Under the pieces are notes generated by a model that was not told the origin of the DNA, did not search any database, and was given only the letters and a program-made list of their open reading frames with translations. The position numbers were made by a program, and so were the translations under genes. From assembly GCA_903924445.1 (NCBI GenBank), contig CAIYBQ010000091.1:1-7126 (forward strand): a DNA stretch of 7,126 nt, written 5' to 3'. Positions 1-6,097 of this stretch are shown here, one piece after another (position 1 is the stretch's first letter; the number at the start of each line of letters is the position of its first letter). Origin of the DNA: an uncultured Armatimonadota bacterium (GTDB taxonomy: Bacteria > Armatimonadota > Armatimonadia > Armatimonadales > Armatimonadaceae).

Positions 1-1
1 A

Positions 2-799
2 GACCGTACACGTATGGCTCCGCAAACATCCTTTACGCCACCAAACAACCAGCCGGTACCGGTGCAGCATCCAGCGCCAATGCAGGTGCAGGCAAGTGCT
101 GGTGGGATGTCTGGTAACCGCGTGTTTGTCGCCGTGATTGGTGTTGTCGTGGTCCTGATCGGCCTTGGGATTGGGGCGATTGCGCTCCGGTCGGCAACAA
201 GCCGCGCGGGTGCGGGGATGGCGGCTGATTCATCGGATGACACGTACAACGCGGCAAGCACCCGCTACAATGCAAAAGACTTTGCCGGTGCGCTTCCCCT
301 CTTTCAGCAGGTTCGGTTAGCACCGGGAACGCGCGCGGAGACAAAGCGCAAGGCTGAGGATGGGACTGTCTTTTGCTATATTGGGCTCGCCGAGCTGGCA
401 AAAGAGAAGCAGGACTTTGCGGCGGCCTTGAAGTGGTACGACGAAGGATTGCTCATAAAGCCCGCGGATGCAAACTTGCTTAAGCTTCGTGCTCAGGTCG
501 CAGAAATCGTAGCAAGCCAGGGCGGCGCCACACCCGCACCCGCTCCAGAAAATGACCAAACACAACACTTCCCAGCTCCGCAGCGCTCCGATGTGCCATC
601 TACGACGGGACAGGATTTCCAGCAGCAGAATGAGAAAAACGCACAGGATGCACAAGTGCTCTTACAGCAGGGAGACACTGCGTTCAATCAAGGCAACATC
701 GATCAAGCAACGACATTCTGGCAGCAGGCAAGGGACAAAGGCATTGGCACAGCTGTCTTCGAAATGGCACAGCAACGCATTTTGACGGGTCATCCCTAA
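2..799 (+). CDS. Membrane-anchored TPR-repeat protein, probably 5'-truncated by the window
   Basis: The first in-frame ATG is at 14, but no Shine-Dalgarno sequence precedes it and the frame is open to the window edge, so the true start may lie upstream. Numbering from that ATG, residues 1-34 are a Pro/Gln-rich linker, residues 37-58 are a strongly hydrophobic single transmembrane segment (VFVAVIGVVVVLIGLGIGAI), and the rest is hydrophilic and presumably extracytoplasmic. Residues ~76-165 hold TPR-like helices (YNAKDFAGALPLFQQV, then DFAAALKWYDEGLLIKP). After a Pro/Gln-rich spacer a third TPR-like unit closes the protein (GDTAFNQGNIDQATTFWQQA). TPRs are protein-protein scaffolds; no catalytic motif is visible. 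A proline-rich linker plus one TM segment is also the usual C-terminal layout of bacterial Ser/Thr kinases and zinc-ribbon membrane proteins, so an upstream domain is possible. It is separated from the next operon by a hairpin, so a shared function is not implied. Confidence 0.75.
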   Translation, partial: DRTRMAPQTSFTPPNNQPVPVQHPAPMQVQASAGGMSGNRVFVAVIGVVVVLIGLGIGAIALRSATSRAGAGMAADSSDDTYNAASTRYNAKDFAGALPLFQQVRLAPGTRAETKRKAEDGTVFCYIGLAELAKEKQDFAAALKWYDEGLLIKPADANLLKLRAQVAEIVASQGGATPAPAPENDQTQHFPAPQRSDVPSTTGQDFQQQNEKNAQDAQVLLQQGDTAFNQGNIDQATTFWQQARDKGIGTAVFEMAQQRILTGHP

Positions 800-816
800 G
801 AGCACTCAGCGCCACT

Positions 817-839
817 CTCCACGCCTTCCCCGCGTGGAG
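817..839 (+). terminator. Hairpin after the TPR gene, possible terminator
   Basis: A perfect 8-bp inverted repeat (CTCCACGC / GCGTGGAG) with a 7-nt loop lies 17 bp after the TPR stop codon. It is followed only by GTTTG, so the U-tract is weak and termination may be partial. In the rest of the gap to 887 a TTGCCA at 842 resembles a -35 box, but the nearest -10-like TAATAG at 861 is only 13 bp further on. No convincing promoter for the following operon was found. Confidence 0.5.
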
Positions 840-872
840 GTTTGCCATCAGTATCGGGTTTAATAGTCGCAT

Positions 873-877
873 AGGAG
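873..877 (+). promoter_or_regulatory. Ribosome binding site of the asparagine-synthetase-like gene
   Basis: AGGAG lies 9 nt before the ATG at 887. This supports that ATG as the start and hence the absence of an N-terminal Met-Cys glutaminase end. Confidence 0.7.
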
Positions 878-886
878 CTTTCGCCA

Positions 887-2323
887 ATGTTGCACGGAAT
901 AGAACGCCTTGTTGACCTCACCGGGATTAAAACCAGCGGTGACTTCTCTGTCAGCCATGACACCGTCCGGGATGCCATCCACGCTGGAGATGTAGAAGCA
1001 CTCGGCGCGATTCCGGGGCACTTTGCCGGTACAAGCCGCGATGGACAAACTGTCCGCATGGCCCGCACCGTTGGTCAGCCGCTGCGCTACTTTGTGGCGA
1101 AAATGTTCCATGGCCCATTCCTCGTCGTCGCGGAGCGGATGGACACCATTTACGACTGGTGTGTCAGCCAGAATATCGGCTGGCAGTTTGACCCGATGTA
1201 CACCCGGATGGTCCCCGCTCACTACCTGATTGAGCTCGATCAGATTGGCTGTCCGGATCCGGCGCCTCGCTGTCACCGGTTTTGGACCCCGGATGCAGGC
1301 AACGGACCCACAGATGTCAACCTCCTTGGGAAGGCCTATATCGAAGGCGCTTACACCGCGCTCAAGGGCTGGCTCGCCGGAATTCCAGCAGGTGACCCGA
1401 TTGGCCTCGCGTTCAGCGGTGGGATTGACTCGACAGCAGTCCTCCTCCTCGCCCGCAAAGCCATGACCGACCTTGGCCGAAGTGCCGACCAGATTCGCCC
1501 ATTCACCCTGGACCTCGGCGGCGGCGCGGATGCTGCACAGGCTGAGCGGATGGTAAATGAGCTAGGAATCGTATCCACCTGGGAGCGCATCACTGCAGAC
1601 CCTAAGGAATACGATCTTATCGAGGCAATACGGACGATTGAGGACTATCACCCACTCGATGTCGAATGCGCGGCGGCGGGCATCTGCTTAATGCGGGGTA
1701 TCCGGGAGAAGCATCCGGAGCTGAAATGGATGCTGGATGGCGATGGCGGTGATGAGAACCTCAAGAGCTACCCACTTGAAGACTCCGACCTGACATTGTC
1801 AAGCATTTTGCGGAACCCATTGCTGTACCAGGAAGGCTGGGGCATCGATGCCATCAAGCACAGCATGACCTACTCCGGTGGCCTTTCCCGTGCCTATGTA
1901 CGCAGCTGGGCCCCGGCAGAGCGCTTTGGCTTTAGCTGCTTCTCGCCATTTACGGACCGCCGGGCGATGTCCGCGGCAGTTACGATTCCATTCAACACAA
2001 TCCTCGATGGCTCCCTCGAGCGCCTGTATTCCCTCAAGGGTGAGCTGGTCGCAAGCGGTGTCCGCCAGGTCACCGGTGCCGACATGCCAGTGCAGCCGAA
2101 GCGCCGCTTCCAGGATGGCATCGCGCAGGCAGCCGCAACAAGTGCCGCCCTCGGCGGTGATACGGAAAACAATTCGGTCTATAAGGGCTGGAGGGTTGGC
2201 AAGGCGTGGTGCCGAAGGACATTCCTGCGCCAGTGGGAAGACCGCCTGCGAACCGCATGGGAAGAAGCCGAGCATGTGTCCGGCAACCACGTCCCGGGTC
2301 TGCCAGAGCCTCTGCTTCAGTAG
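887..2323 (+). CDS. Asparagine-synthetase-like ATP-pyrophosphatase without a functional glutaminase nucleophile
   Basis: A 478-residue protein of the asparagine synthase/PP-loop family. Seen: the ATP-pyrophosphatase loop AFSGGIDS at residues 175-182, and the family's second nucleotide/Mg-site motif LDGDGGDE at 283-290. Residues ~30-133 resemble only the later part of a class II glutaminase domain (GHFAG near 44, GQPLRYF near 63, VPAHYLIEL near 109, then HRFW). The protein begins Met-Leu-His rather than Met-Cys, so the catalytic Cys2 is missing and the domain is short. Known for the family: the PP-loop domain adenylates a carboxylate with release of pyrophosphate, after which a nitrogen nucleophile forms an amide; beta-lactam synthetase is a relative that has lost glutaminase activity. 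Inferred: this enzyme uses free ammonia or an amine substrate, or makes an intramolecular amide, in the cytoplasm. It is the first gene of a three-gene operon and its stop lies 4 bp before the SGNH hydrolase start. The family call is firm; the substrate is unknown. Confidence 0.85.
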   Translation: MLHGIERLVDLTGIKTSGDFSVSHDTVRDAIHAGDVEALGAIPGHFAGTSRDGQTVRMARTVGQPLRYFVAKMFHGPFLVVAERMDTIYDWCVSQNIGWQFDPMYTRMVPAHYLIELDQIGCPDPAPRCHRFWTPDAGNGPTDVNLLGKAYIEGAYTALKGWLAGIPAGDPIGLAFSGGIDSTAVLLLARKAMTDLGRSADQIRPFTLDLGGGADAAQAERMVNELGIVSTWERITADPKEYDLIEAIRTIEDYHPLDVECAAAGICLMRGIREKHPELKWMLDGDGGDENLKSYPLEDSDLTLSSILRNPLLYQEGWGIDAIKHSMTYSGGLSRAYVRSWAPAERFGFSCFSPFTDRRAMSAAVTIPFNTILDGSLERLYSLKGELVASGVRQVTGADMPVQPKRRFQDGIAQAAATSAALGGDTENNSVYKGWRVGKAWCRRTFLRQWEDRLRTAWEEAEHVSGNHVPGLPEPLLQ

Positions 2324-2327
2324 AGCC

Positions 2328-2993
2328 ATGCCAATCGCAGACATCAAGACCTACCTTGCGCCACTCTCGGATGAGCTCCGCCGGGAGTGGCCCAAAAACC
2401 GTATGGTCCACGTGGTTTTCCACGGCCATAGCGTGCCCGCCGGCTACTTCCGTACGCCGGTGGTCGACACCTTTCATGCCTATCCGCATCTGGTGCATGT
2501 TGGTATCAAGGCTACGTACCCGCATGCGGTGGTCAATGCCACCGTAACGGCTATCGGCGGGGAGAACTCGCTTAGTGGCGCGAAGCGCTTTGAAAGGGAT
2601 GTCCTTTCGCTCCGCCCGGATGTCGTCGTTATCGACTATGCGCTCAATGACCGGGGCGTGGGGCTCGATGCGGCACGTGCCGCATGGACATCGATGATCA
2701 CCGCCTGCCGCCAGAAGAACATTAAGGTGATTCTGTGTACGCCGACGGGTGATACATCATCGAGGCGGAATGACCCAAACGATGCCCTTGTACAGCACAC
2801 AGAGCAGATCAAGCGATTGGCTGCGGAGCATGAGGTTGGCCTCGCGGATGTGTTTTCCGCATGGTCGGCTACGATTGCAAAAGTTGGCGAACCGGTCCTG
2901 CACAGCCAGGGGAACCATCCAAGCTTTGATGGCCATAAAGTCGCCGAAAGCGTCATCACTCCGTGGTTTACCGCGCCCTTAAAGGGTCGTTAG
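2328..2993 (+). CDS. SGNH/GDSL-type hydrolase with altered catalytic blocks
   Basis: A 221-residue protein with the four SGNH blocks. Block I is FHGHSVPAG, with Ser35 as the predicted nucleophile and His in place of the usual Asp of GDS. Block II is Gly77 in AIGGENS. Block III is YALND with Asn107. Block V is GNHPSFDGH with His197 as the predicted base. The Asp normally three residues before that His is Gln194, so the enzyme may work with a Ser-His dyad. No signal peptide or membrane segment is visible, so it is probably cytoplasmic, unlike many secreted SGNH esterases. The frame stays open for 450 bp upstream inside the preceding gene. ATG 2328 is chosen because it follows the upstream stop by 4 bp and leaves a family-sized protein. 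There is little Shine-Dalgarno sequence (TAGAG close to the ATG), which suggests translational coupling. Esterase or deacylase activity on a pathway intermediate is inferred; the substrate is unknown. Confidence 0.82.
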   Translation: MPIADIKTYLAPLSDELRREWPKNRMVHVVFHGHSVPAGYFRTPVVDTFHAYPHLVHVGIKATYPHAVVNATVTAIGGENSLSGAKRFERDVLSLRPDVVVIDYALNDRGVGLDAARAAWTSMITACRQKNIKVILCTPTGDTSSRRNDPNDALVQHTEQIKRLAAEHEVGLADVFSAWSATIAKVGEPVLHSQGNHPSFDGHKVAESVITPWFTAPLKGR

Positions 2994-2995
2994 TG
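2981..2995 (+). promoter_or_regulatory. RBS and stop-start overlap that set the radical SAM start
   Basis: AAAGGG (2981-2986) sits 6 nt before GTG at 2993. That GTG shares one base with the SGNH stop (TAGTG), a classic translational-coupling arrangement. An in-frame GTG at 2963 would overlap the upstream gene by 31 bp and lacks a ribosome site. An ATG at 3008 is the other plausible start. Confidence 0.6.
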
Positions 2996-3964
2996 CACAC
3001 GCTTCCGATGTCACATGCCGCATACCCGGCAAAGCCACAGGAGCAGAGTGCCTGGATCACCGGGCGTCGTCCCGAGCGGAACATCCACGATGTTCGCAAG
3101 CCTTATCACGCGATGCTGGAGCAGGAGGTTGGCCCGGATGGCCAGCTTTGGGATGTTGCTACGCTGTTTCTGGTGAACAAAGAGTGTCCGTTTCGCTGCC
3201 TGATGTGTGATTTGTGGAAGAACACAACGGTTGATGCGGTGAGTGCCGACGATATCGTGGCGCAGGTGGAAGCAGGTCTTGCGGTAACGGGGCGGGGCCG
3301 GGCGGTCAAGCTCTATAACAGTGGGTCGTGGTTTGACCCGGCGGCGGTTCCGGTAAGCGCGTATGAGCCGGTTGCCCGGCTTGTGTCTGGCTTTGAGCGT
3401 GTGATTGTTGAGAGCCACTGCGCATTTCTTGGTGAGCGCGCGGAGCAGTTTTTGATGTTACTGCGGCGTTACAACCCAAATGTTGTTCTCGAGGTTGCGA
3501 TCGGACTTGAGACGGTGCACGAAGAGCTGCTGAAACGGCTCAATAAGCGCGTGACGACGGCAGATTTTGTAGCGGCAGCGGAGTGGCTTCGCATGCGCGA
3601 AGTGGCCTTGCGGGCATTTGTGTTGCTTCGACCTCCGTTTCTCACCGAAGAGGAAGGGCTGGAGTGGGCAAAGCGGACCATCGATGTCGCAATCGACAAC
3701 GGAGCCACGTTTACGGCATTGATTCCGGTTCGCGGTGGGAATGGCGCAATGGATGTCCTTCGCGCCGCGGGAGACTGGGCTCCACCAAGCCTTGCAAGTC
3801 TTGAAGCTGGGTTGCGACATGGACTCTCGATTTCAGAAAAACTCTCACACCAGCGCGTGACTGCGGACATTTGGGACATTTCCCTCTTCTCCGATGCCGG
3901 TGATGCCGACAGCGCAGCGATTATCGAGCGTGTTACGCGGATGAATATCGAGCAGCGATGCTAA
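2993..3964 (+). CDS. Radical SAM protein resembling archaeosine synthase subunit RaSEA
   Basis: About 323 residues from GTG 2993. Seen: the canonical radical SAM cluster motif CPFRCLMC (Cys65, Cys69, Cys72) followed by DLW; VKLYNSGSWFD (105-115); VIVES near 137; LEVAIGLET (166-174); and LLRPPFLTEEE (from 211). This order matches, from memory, the archaeal RaSEA family (iron-sulfur CxxxCxMC, YxSGSFxD, vxES, GLET, KPPFLTE). RaSEA turns a lysine adduct on the 7-deazaguanine base of tRNA into archaeosine by a radical C-N cleavage. Bacteria do not make archaeosine by that route, so here the protein probably performs related radical chemistry on another substrate; that is inference. It is the last gene of the three-gene operon. 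No TGT/ArcS-like partner or PUA RNA-binding domain is visible in the window. The radical SAM assignment is near certain and the RaSEA-like subgroup is likely. Confidence 0.85.
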   Translation: MHTLPMSHAAYPAKPQEQSAWITGRRPERNIHDVRKPYHAMLEQEVGPDGQLWDVATLFLVNKECPFRCLMCDLWKNTTVDAVSADDIVAQVEAGLAVTGRGRAVKLYNSGSWFDPAAVPVSAYEPVARLVSGFERVIVESHCAFLGERAEQFLMLLRRYNPNVVLEVAIGLETVHEELLKRLNKRVTTADFVAAAEWLRMREVALRAFVLLRPPFLTEEEGLEWAKRTIDVAIDNGATFTALIPVRGGNGAMDVLRAAGDWAPPSLASLEAGLRHGLSISEKLSHQRVTADIWDISLFSDAGDADSAAIIERVTRMNIEQRC

Positions 3965-3979
3965 CCGCTGCCCCAGCGG
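3965..3979 (+). terminator. Short hairpin directly after the operon
   Basis: A perfect 6-bp stem (CCGCTG / CAGCGG) with a CCC loop starts on the base after the radical SAM stop codon. It is GC-rich but has no T-tract after it, so a role as terminator or RNA 3' end protector is only possible. It partly overlaps the start of the GNAT relic. Confidence 0.3.
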
Positions 3980-4130
3980 GCTGTCTAAAGGTAATCGGCA
4001 GGTCGGCCTAACGCGCATCGTCACGGACTATGCGGCATTTACATGTTTATGCGATAACACACATCAAACCGGCTCACGAAGCGATGACTTTCTTCCGATA
4101 CGGAGCTAACCCATGTGGAGCCGCTTTGTA
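3972..4130 (+). pseudogene. Decayed GNAT acetyltransferase fragment, paralogue of the gene at 5513
   Basis: Translating from 3978 gives GLSKGNRQVGLTRIVTDY and then AAFTCLCD up to 4055. This aligns without gaps to residues 63-88 of the intact GNAT at 5513-5968, with 18 of 26 residues and about 58 of 78 bases identical by hand count. The part N-terminal to this is missing because the radical SAM gene ends at 3964. Downstream the frame changes: from 4078 another frame reads EAMTFFRYG then ANP, a weaker echo of the intact protein's DAQDLYRKFGFENP with about 89 bp lost between. A stop in the 4078 frame falls near 4130. The block has no start codon or ribosome site and cannot encode a GNAT fold. 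The first 78 bp are well supported; the extension past 4056 is tentative. Confidence 0.7.
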
Positions 4131-4191
4131 GAGGAAAGATCAACCGCACGTTTGACTTCGGCAACTGGTCAATGTTTGTTGATGGCTTTTA

Positions 4192-5160
4192 TTAGCGAAC
4201 GCCCCTACGTACCGCCGCGGATACTACATCTAGATTACTAAGCTGCCAGTCAATCGTTTGCAGTGTATCTTTGAGGACCTCCGCATGATCCGGGAGCATC
4301 CGACGTGGAAGAATCCCATCCATAATGCTCTGGTCGTAACTTGCTTCCATCACATTGTAGGCAAGAGCAGCGCCCGGTAAGGCTTCGATCTCCGTTTGAC
4401 CAAGCGGAACAACCTTGGTGTACCCTGCGACGAACGCCTCAATACAGTCCATTCTGACCGTGGCGGGGGCACCTTGGCACCAACGGAACCGAATCCGACG
4501 TGACAAATATTTGGCAATGTCCCAAATGGGCGGCCCATTTGGAAGATGATCAAAATCAATAAATCCGATACCCCTACCTTGAGCCAGATGAAGGACATTG
4601 TCTGGCGTGAAGTCTCCATGAATAACCTGGAGAGGCAATTTGCTGAGCCGCTGTAGGATTTCATCCCGTACCGCATCAATCCTACGAAGAAGGTCATCCG
4701 ACAAGCGCAGCCCGTTGGTTATGCCACCTTCTATATCCTCAGTGTATGAACCAAGAGGCTGCGAATAACGCGACATCGCTTGGTGCAAATATGCTGTGGC
4801 ACTGCCGACCTCGGACTCAAAGCGAGGGATGTCTGCTGCAAGTCGATGCTCGTGTTCAAAAGCGCGCATCAGTACAAAGGAATCCTCCGTCGGCCCCGCG
4901 GTAATAGCACCATCATCGGTTAGCAGAAAAGCCGGTACACACACACCTTCTTCCAGTAAGTGGATGATCATGCGATATTCGCTTAAGACTGGCAGATTAC
5001 GCCACGGCCCGAGGCGCTTAAGAAAATATCGTTCGCCGTGTACAGACTCTACTGGCCACAACTCCCGGACATTGTCGCCGATTTCAAGCATAGGATTCTC
5101 ACCTAGAAGCGTCTGCCATTCAGCCAAGCACATCAGTAACTGGGATTTCTCAAATGCCAT
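4192..5160 (-). CDS. APH/choline-kinase-type phosphotransferase
   Basis: A 322-residue protein of the aminoglycoside phosphotransferase (APH) enzyme family. Seen: a likely ATP-binding lysine in RYFLKRLGPW (Lys48); the catalytic-loop motif VIHGDFTPDNVL at 179-190, with Asp183 as the predicted base and Asn188 as metal ligand; and the metal-binding segment GFIDFDHLP at 199-207 (Asp202), followed by WDIAKYL. Length is normal for the family. Known: these soluble kinase-fold enzymes transfer phosphate from ATP to a hydroxyl of an antibiotic, sugar, homoserine, choline or similar small molecule; the substrate cannot be read from these motifs. The start at 5160 is supported by GAGGG eight bases upstream on the same strand. 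It is transcribed away from the GNAT gene and towards the three-gene operon. Its GC content is lower than that operon's, so it may have a different history. A resistance role is possible but unproven. Confidence 0.85.
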   Translation of the reverse strand: MAFEKSQLLMCLAEWQTLLGENPMLEIGDNVRELWPVESVHGERYFLKRLGPWRNLPVLSEYRMIIHLLEEGVCVPAFLLTDDGAITAGPTEDSFVLMRAFEHEHRLAADIPRFESEVGSATAYLHQAMSRYSQPLGSYTEDIEGGITNGLRLSDDLLRRIDAVRDEILQRLSKLPLQVIHGDFTPDNVLHLAQGRGIGFIDFDHLPNGPPIWDIAKYLSRRIRFRWCQGAPATVRMDCIEAFVAGYTKVVPLGQTEIEALPGAALAYNVMEASYDQSIMDGILPRRMLPDHAEVLKDTLQTIDWQLSNLDVVSAAVRRGVR

Positions 5161-5168
5161 TTTCCGTA

Positions 5169-5173
5169 CCCTC
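5169..5173 (-). promoter_or_regulatory. Ribosome binding site of the phosphotransferase gene
   Basis: On the minus strand this reads GAGGG, 8 nt before the ATG at 5160. It fixes the chosen start. Confidence 0.65.
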
Positions 5174-5179
5174 GATTAC

Positions 5180-5209
5180 ATTGTCCATCCCTAACAGCGC
5201 TGACCACAA
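5180..5209 (-). promoter_or_regulatory. Possible promoter of the phosphotransferase gene
   Basis: On the minus strand, TTGTGG (5209-5204) and GACAAT (5185-5180) are separated by 18 bp and sit just upstream of the GAGGG ribosome site. Both hexamers match the housekeeping consensus only partly (about 3-4 of 6 each), so this is a weak candidate. Confidence 0.25.
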
Positions 5210-5413
5210 TTTCTACTTTCGCACAGCGAACGACAGGTTAAATTCACGCGTGGTCGCGCCAAAACACCATCGTGCGTTTATGGATACGCTCCTAATGATG
5301 TCGGATGATAGTCTACACCTGTTCACAAGCGACTACGTTTGGTGGCTCAGTTCGATGATCACGAAAGGCAAGTTCTGACGCTCGGGTCAATACACAGGCG
5401 CTAAGAGGGTGTG

Positions 5414-5461
5414 CGAACATTTTCAGAGTGTTCGTGACCGGTCGATTACACAGCAGTCACG
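5414..5461. repeat. Two nested inverted repeats upstream of the GNAT gene
   Basis: CGAACA (5414-5419) pairs with TGTTCG (5429-5434) across 9 bp. The overlapping CGTGAC (5433-5438) pairs with GTCACG (5456-5461) across 17 bp. The shared central TGTTCGTGAC could belong to either pair. They lie 52-99 bp before the GNAT start, a position typical for repressor operators, but no known operator consensus with this spacing is matched. The first could also fold as an RNA hairpin extended by G-U pairs. Confidence 0.35.
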
Positions 5462-5512
5462 GGTTCAATTGTCGACGGTGTATTGTAACCATGTCGCAAC
5501 ACTTGAGTAAGG

Positions 5513-5968
5513 ATGAATGATAGAGCAATGCAGACTGTACTACCGCTGCACGAGGCAACATTTGGCGAGTACACATTTAGCACTGAGCCATCCCGTATCG
5601 ATACCGACTGGGCCATCGAAGCACTTTTGGCAACATATTGGGGAAAGCACAGAACCGCCGACATGATCCGCGAAAGCTTTCGCCACTCGCTGGTGTGCGG
5701 GCTCTATAAACGAAATCGTCAGGTGGGTATCAGCCGGATCATCACCGACTATGCGACGTTTGCGTATCTATGCGATGTCTACATCGACCCGGCGGAGCGT
5801 GGAAACAAGGTTGGAACTTGGATGGTCGACCAAACGCTTGATTTGCCACATATGCCCAAGCTGCGTCGCTGGGTGCTGTTCACACAGGATGCCCAAGACC
5901 TTTACCGCAAGTTTGGCTTTGAAAATCCGGCTTATCCGGAGCGTGTGATGGAGCGTCACGACACGTAA
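5513..5968 (+). CDS. GNAT family N-acetyltransferase
   Basis: A 151-residue single-domain GNAT. Seen: an N-terminal segment typical of one small GNAT subfamily (FSTEPSRIDTDWAIEALL and then YWGK, residues 22-45), VGISRIITDYATFAYLCDV in the central strands (71-89), the acetyl-CoA loop region ERGNKVGTWMVD (95-106), and C-terminal DAQDLYRKFGFENP, whose Tyr is the usual candidate general acid. Known: GNATs move an acetyl group from acetyl-CoA to an amine of a small molecule or protein; this subfamily's substrate is not established. The acetyl-CoA loop normally reads R/Q-x-x-G-x-G/A, but here it is R-G-N-K-V-G (96-101), with Lys99 in place of the first conserved Gly, so cofactor binding may be altered. 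An in-frame TGA at 5504 makes ATG 5513 the earliest start. GAGTAAGG abuts it too closely to be ideal, and ATG 5528 is an alternative. A decayed paralogue lies at 3972-4130. Confidence 0.85.
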   Translation: MNDRAMQTVLPLHEATFGEYTFSTEPSRIDTDWAIEALLATYWGKHRTADMIRESFRHSLVCGLYKRNRQVGISRIITDYATFAYLCDVYIDPAERGNKVGTWMVDQTLDLPHMPKLRRWVLFTQDAQDLYRKFGFENPAYPERVMERHDT

Positions 5969-6035
5969 TAAATTACCCTTGTGACGTATGTTCACCGCGT
6001 AGCAATGTCATGGGAAAATGCGCGAAATTGCCGTC

Positions 6036-6097
6036 TTACAGGATTATTACAGGCTAATTTACACTTAATTTACACTTACGTTTCCTGCCAGTTTACG
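6036..6097 (+). promoter_or_regulatory. Helically phased TTACA direct repeats, likely operator array
   Basis: TTACA begins at 6036, 6047, 6059 and 6070, with spacings of 11, 12 and 11 bp, and TTACG follows at 6093, two helical turns later. The first two units extend to TTACAGG, and the 11-bp unit TAATTTACACT occurs twice in exact tandem at 6055-6065 and 6066-6076. Tandem half-sites with an 11-bp period are the known binding pattern of OmpR/PhoB-type winged-helix regulators, including Bacillus PhoP (TTnACA repeats), and of SARP regulators. A BTAD/SARP-type gene starts about 0.8 kb downstream, but a link is only inference. The direction and the target gene are uncertain. Confidence 0.5.

Larger units (their letters stand above)
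5161..5512. other. Divergent intergenic region between the phosphotransferase and GNAT genes
   Basis: This 352-bp stretch should hold promoters for both divergent genes. A plus-strand reading frame runs through 5154-5378 (about 74 codons), but it overlaps the phosphotransferase start, has no ribosome site and encodes nothing I recognise, so I do not call it a gene. The part nearest the GNAT gene carries two nested inverted repeats, listed separately. Confidence 0.5.

Noticed and set aside
1878..2327. Upstream extension of the SGNH reading frame inside the asparagine-synthetase-like gene
   Set aside because: It lies wholly within a clearly coding frame, has a low-complexity Ser/Arg/Pro composition typical of a shadow frame, and would give an SGNH protein with an unrelated 150-residue head. 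ATG 2328 fits the operon spacing.
887..3964. RiPP or lasso-peptide cluster (asparagine-synthetase-like cyclase plus radical SAM)
   Set aside because: No short precursor-peptide gene, leader-recognition (RRE) domain, B2-type protease or transporter is visible in or around the operon.
4132..4194. Further GNAT-like residues (FGNWSMFVDGFY) after the relic
   Set aside because: The resemblance to the GNAT GTWMVD segment is slight and would be out of order relative to the other blocks, so it is probably chance.
5154..5378. 74-codon plus-strand frame in the divergent intergenic region
   Set aside because: There is no ribosome site, it overlaps the phosphotransferase start and start signals, and the product is not recognisable as any family.
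5414..5434. LexA/DinR-type SOS box (CGAAC and GTTCG half-sites)
   Set aside because: The half-sites match, but they are separated by 11 bp instead of the 4 bp of the known CGAAC-N4-GTTCG box.
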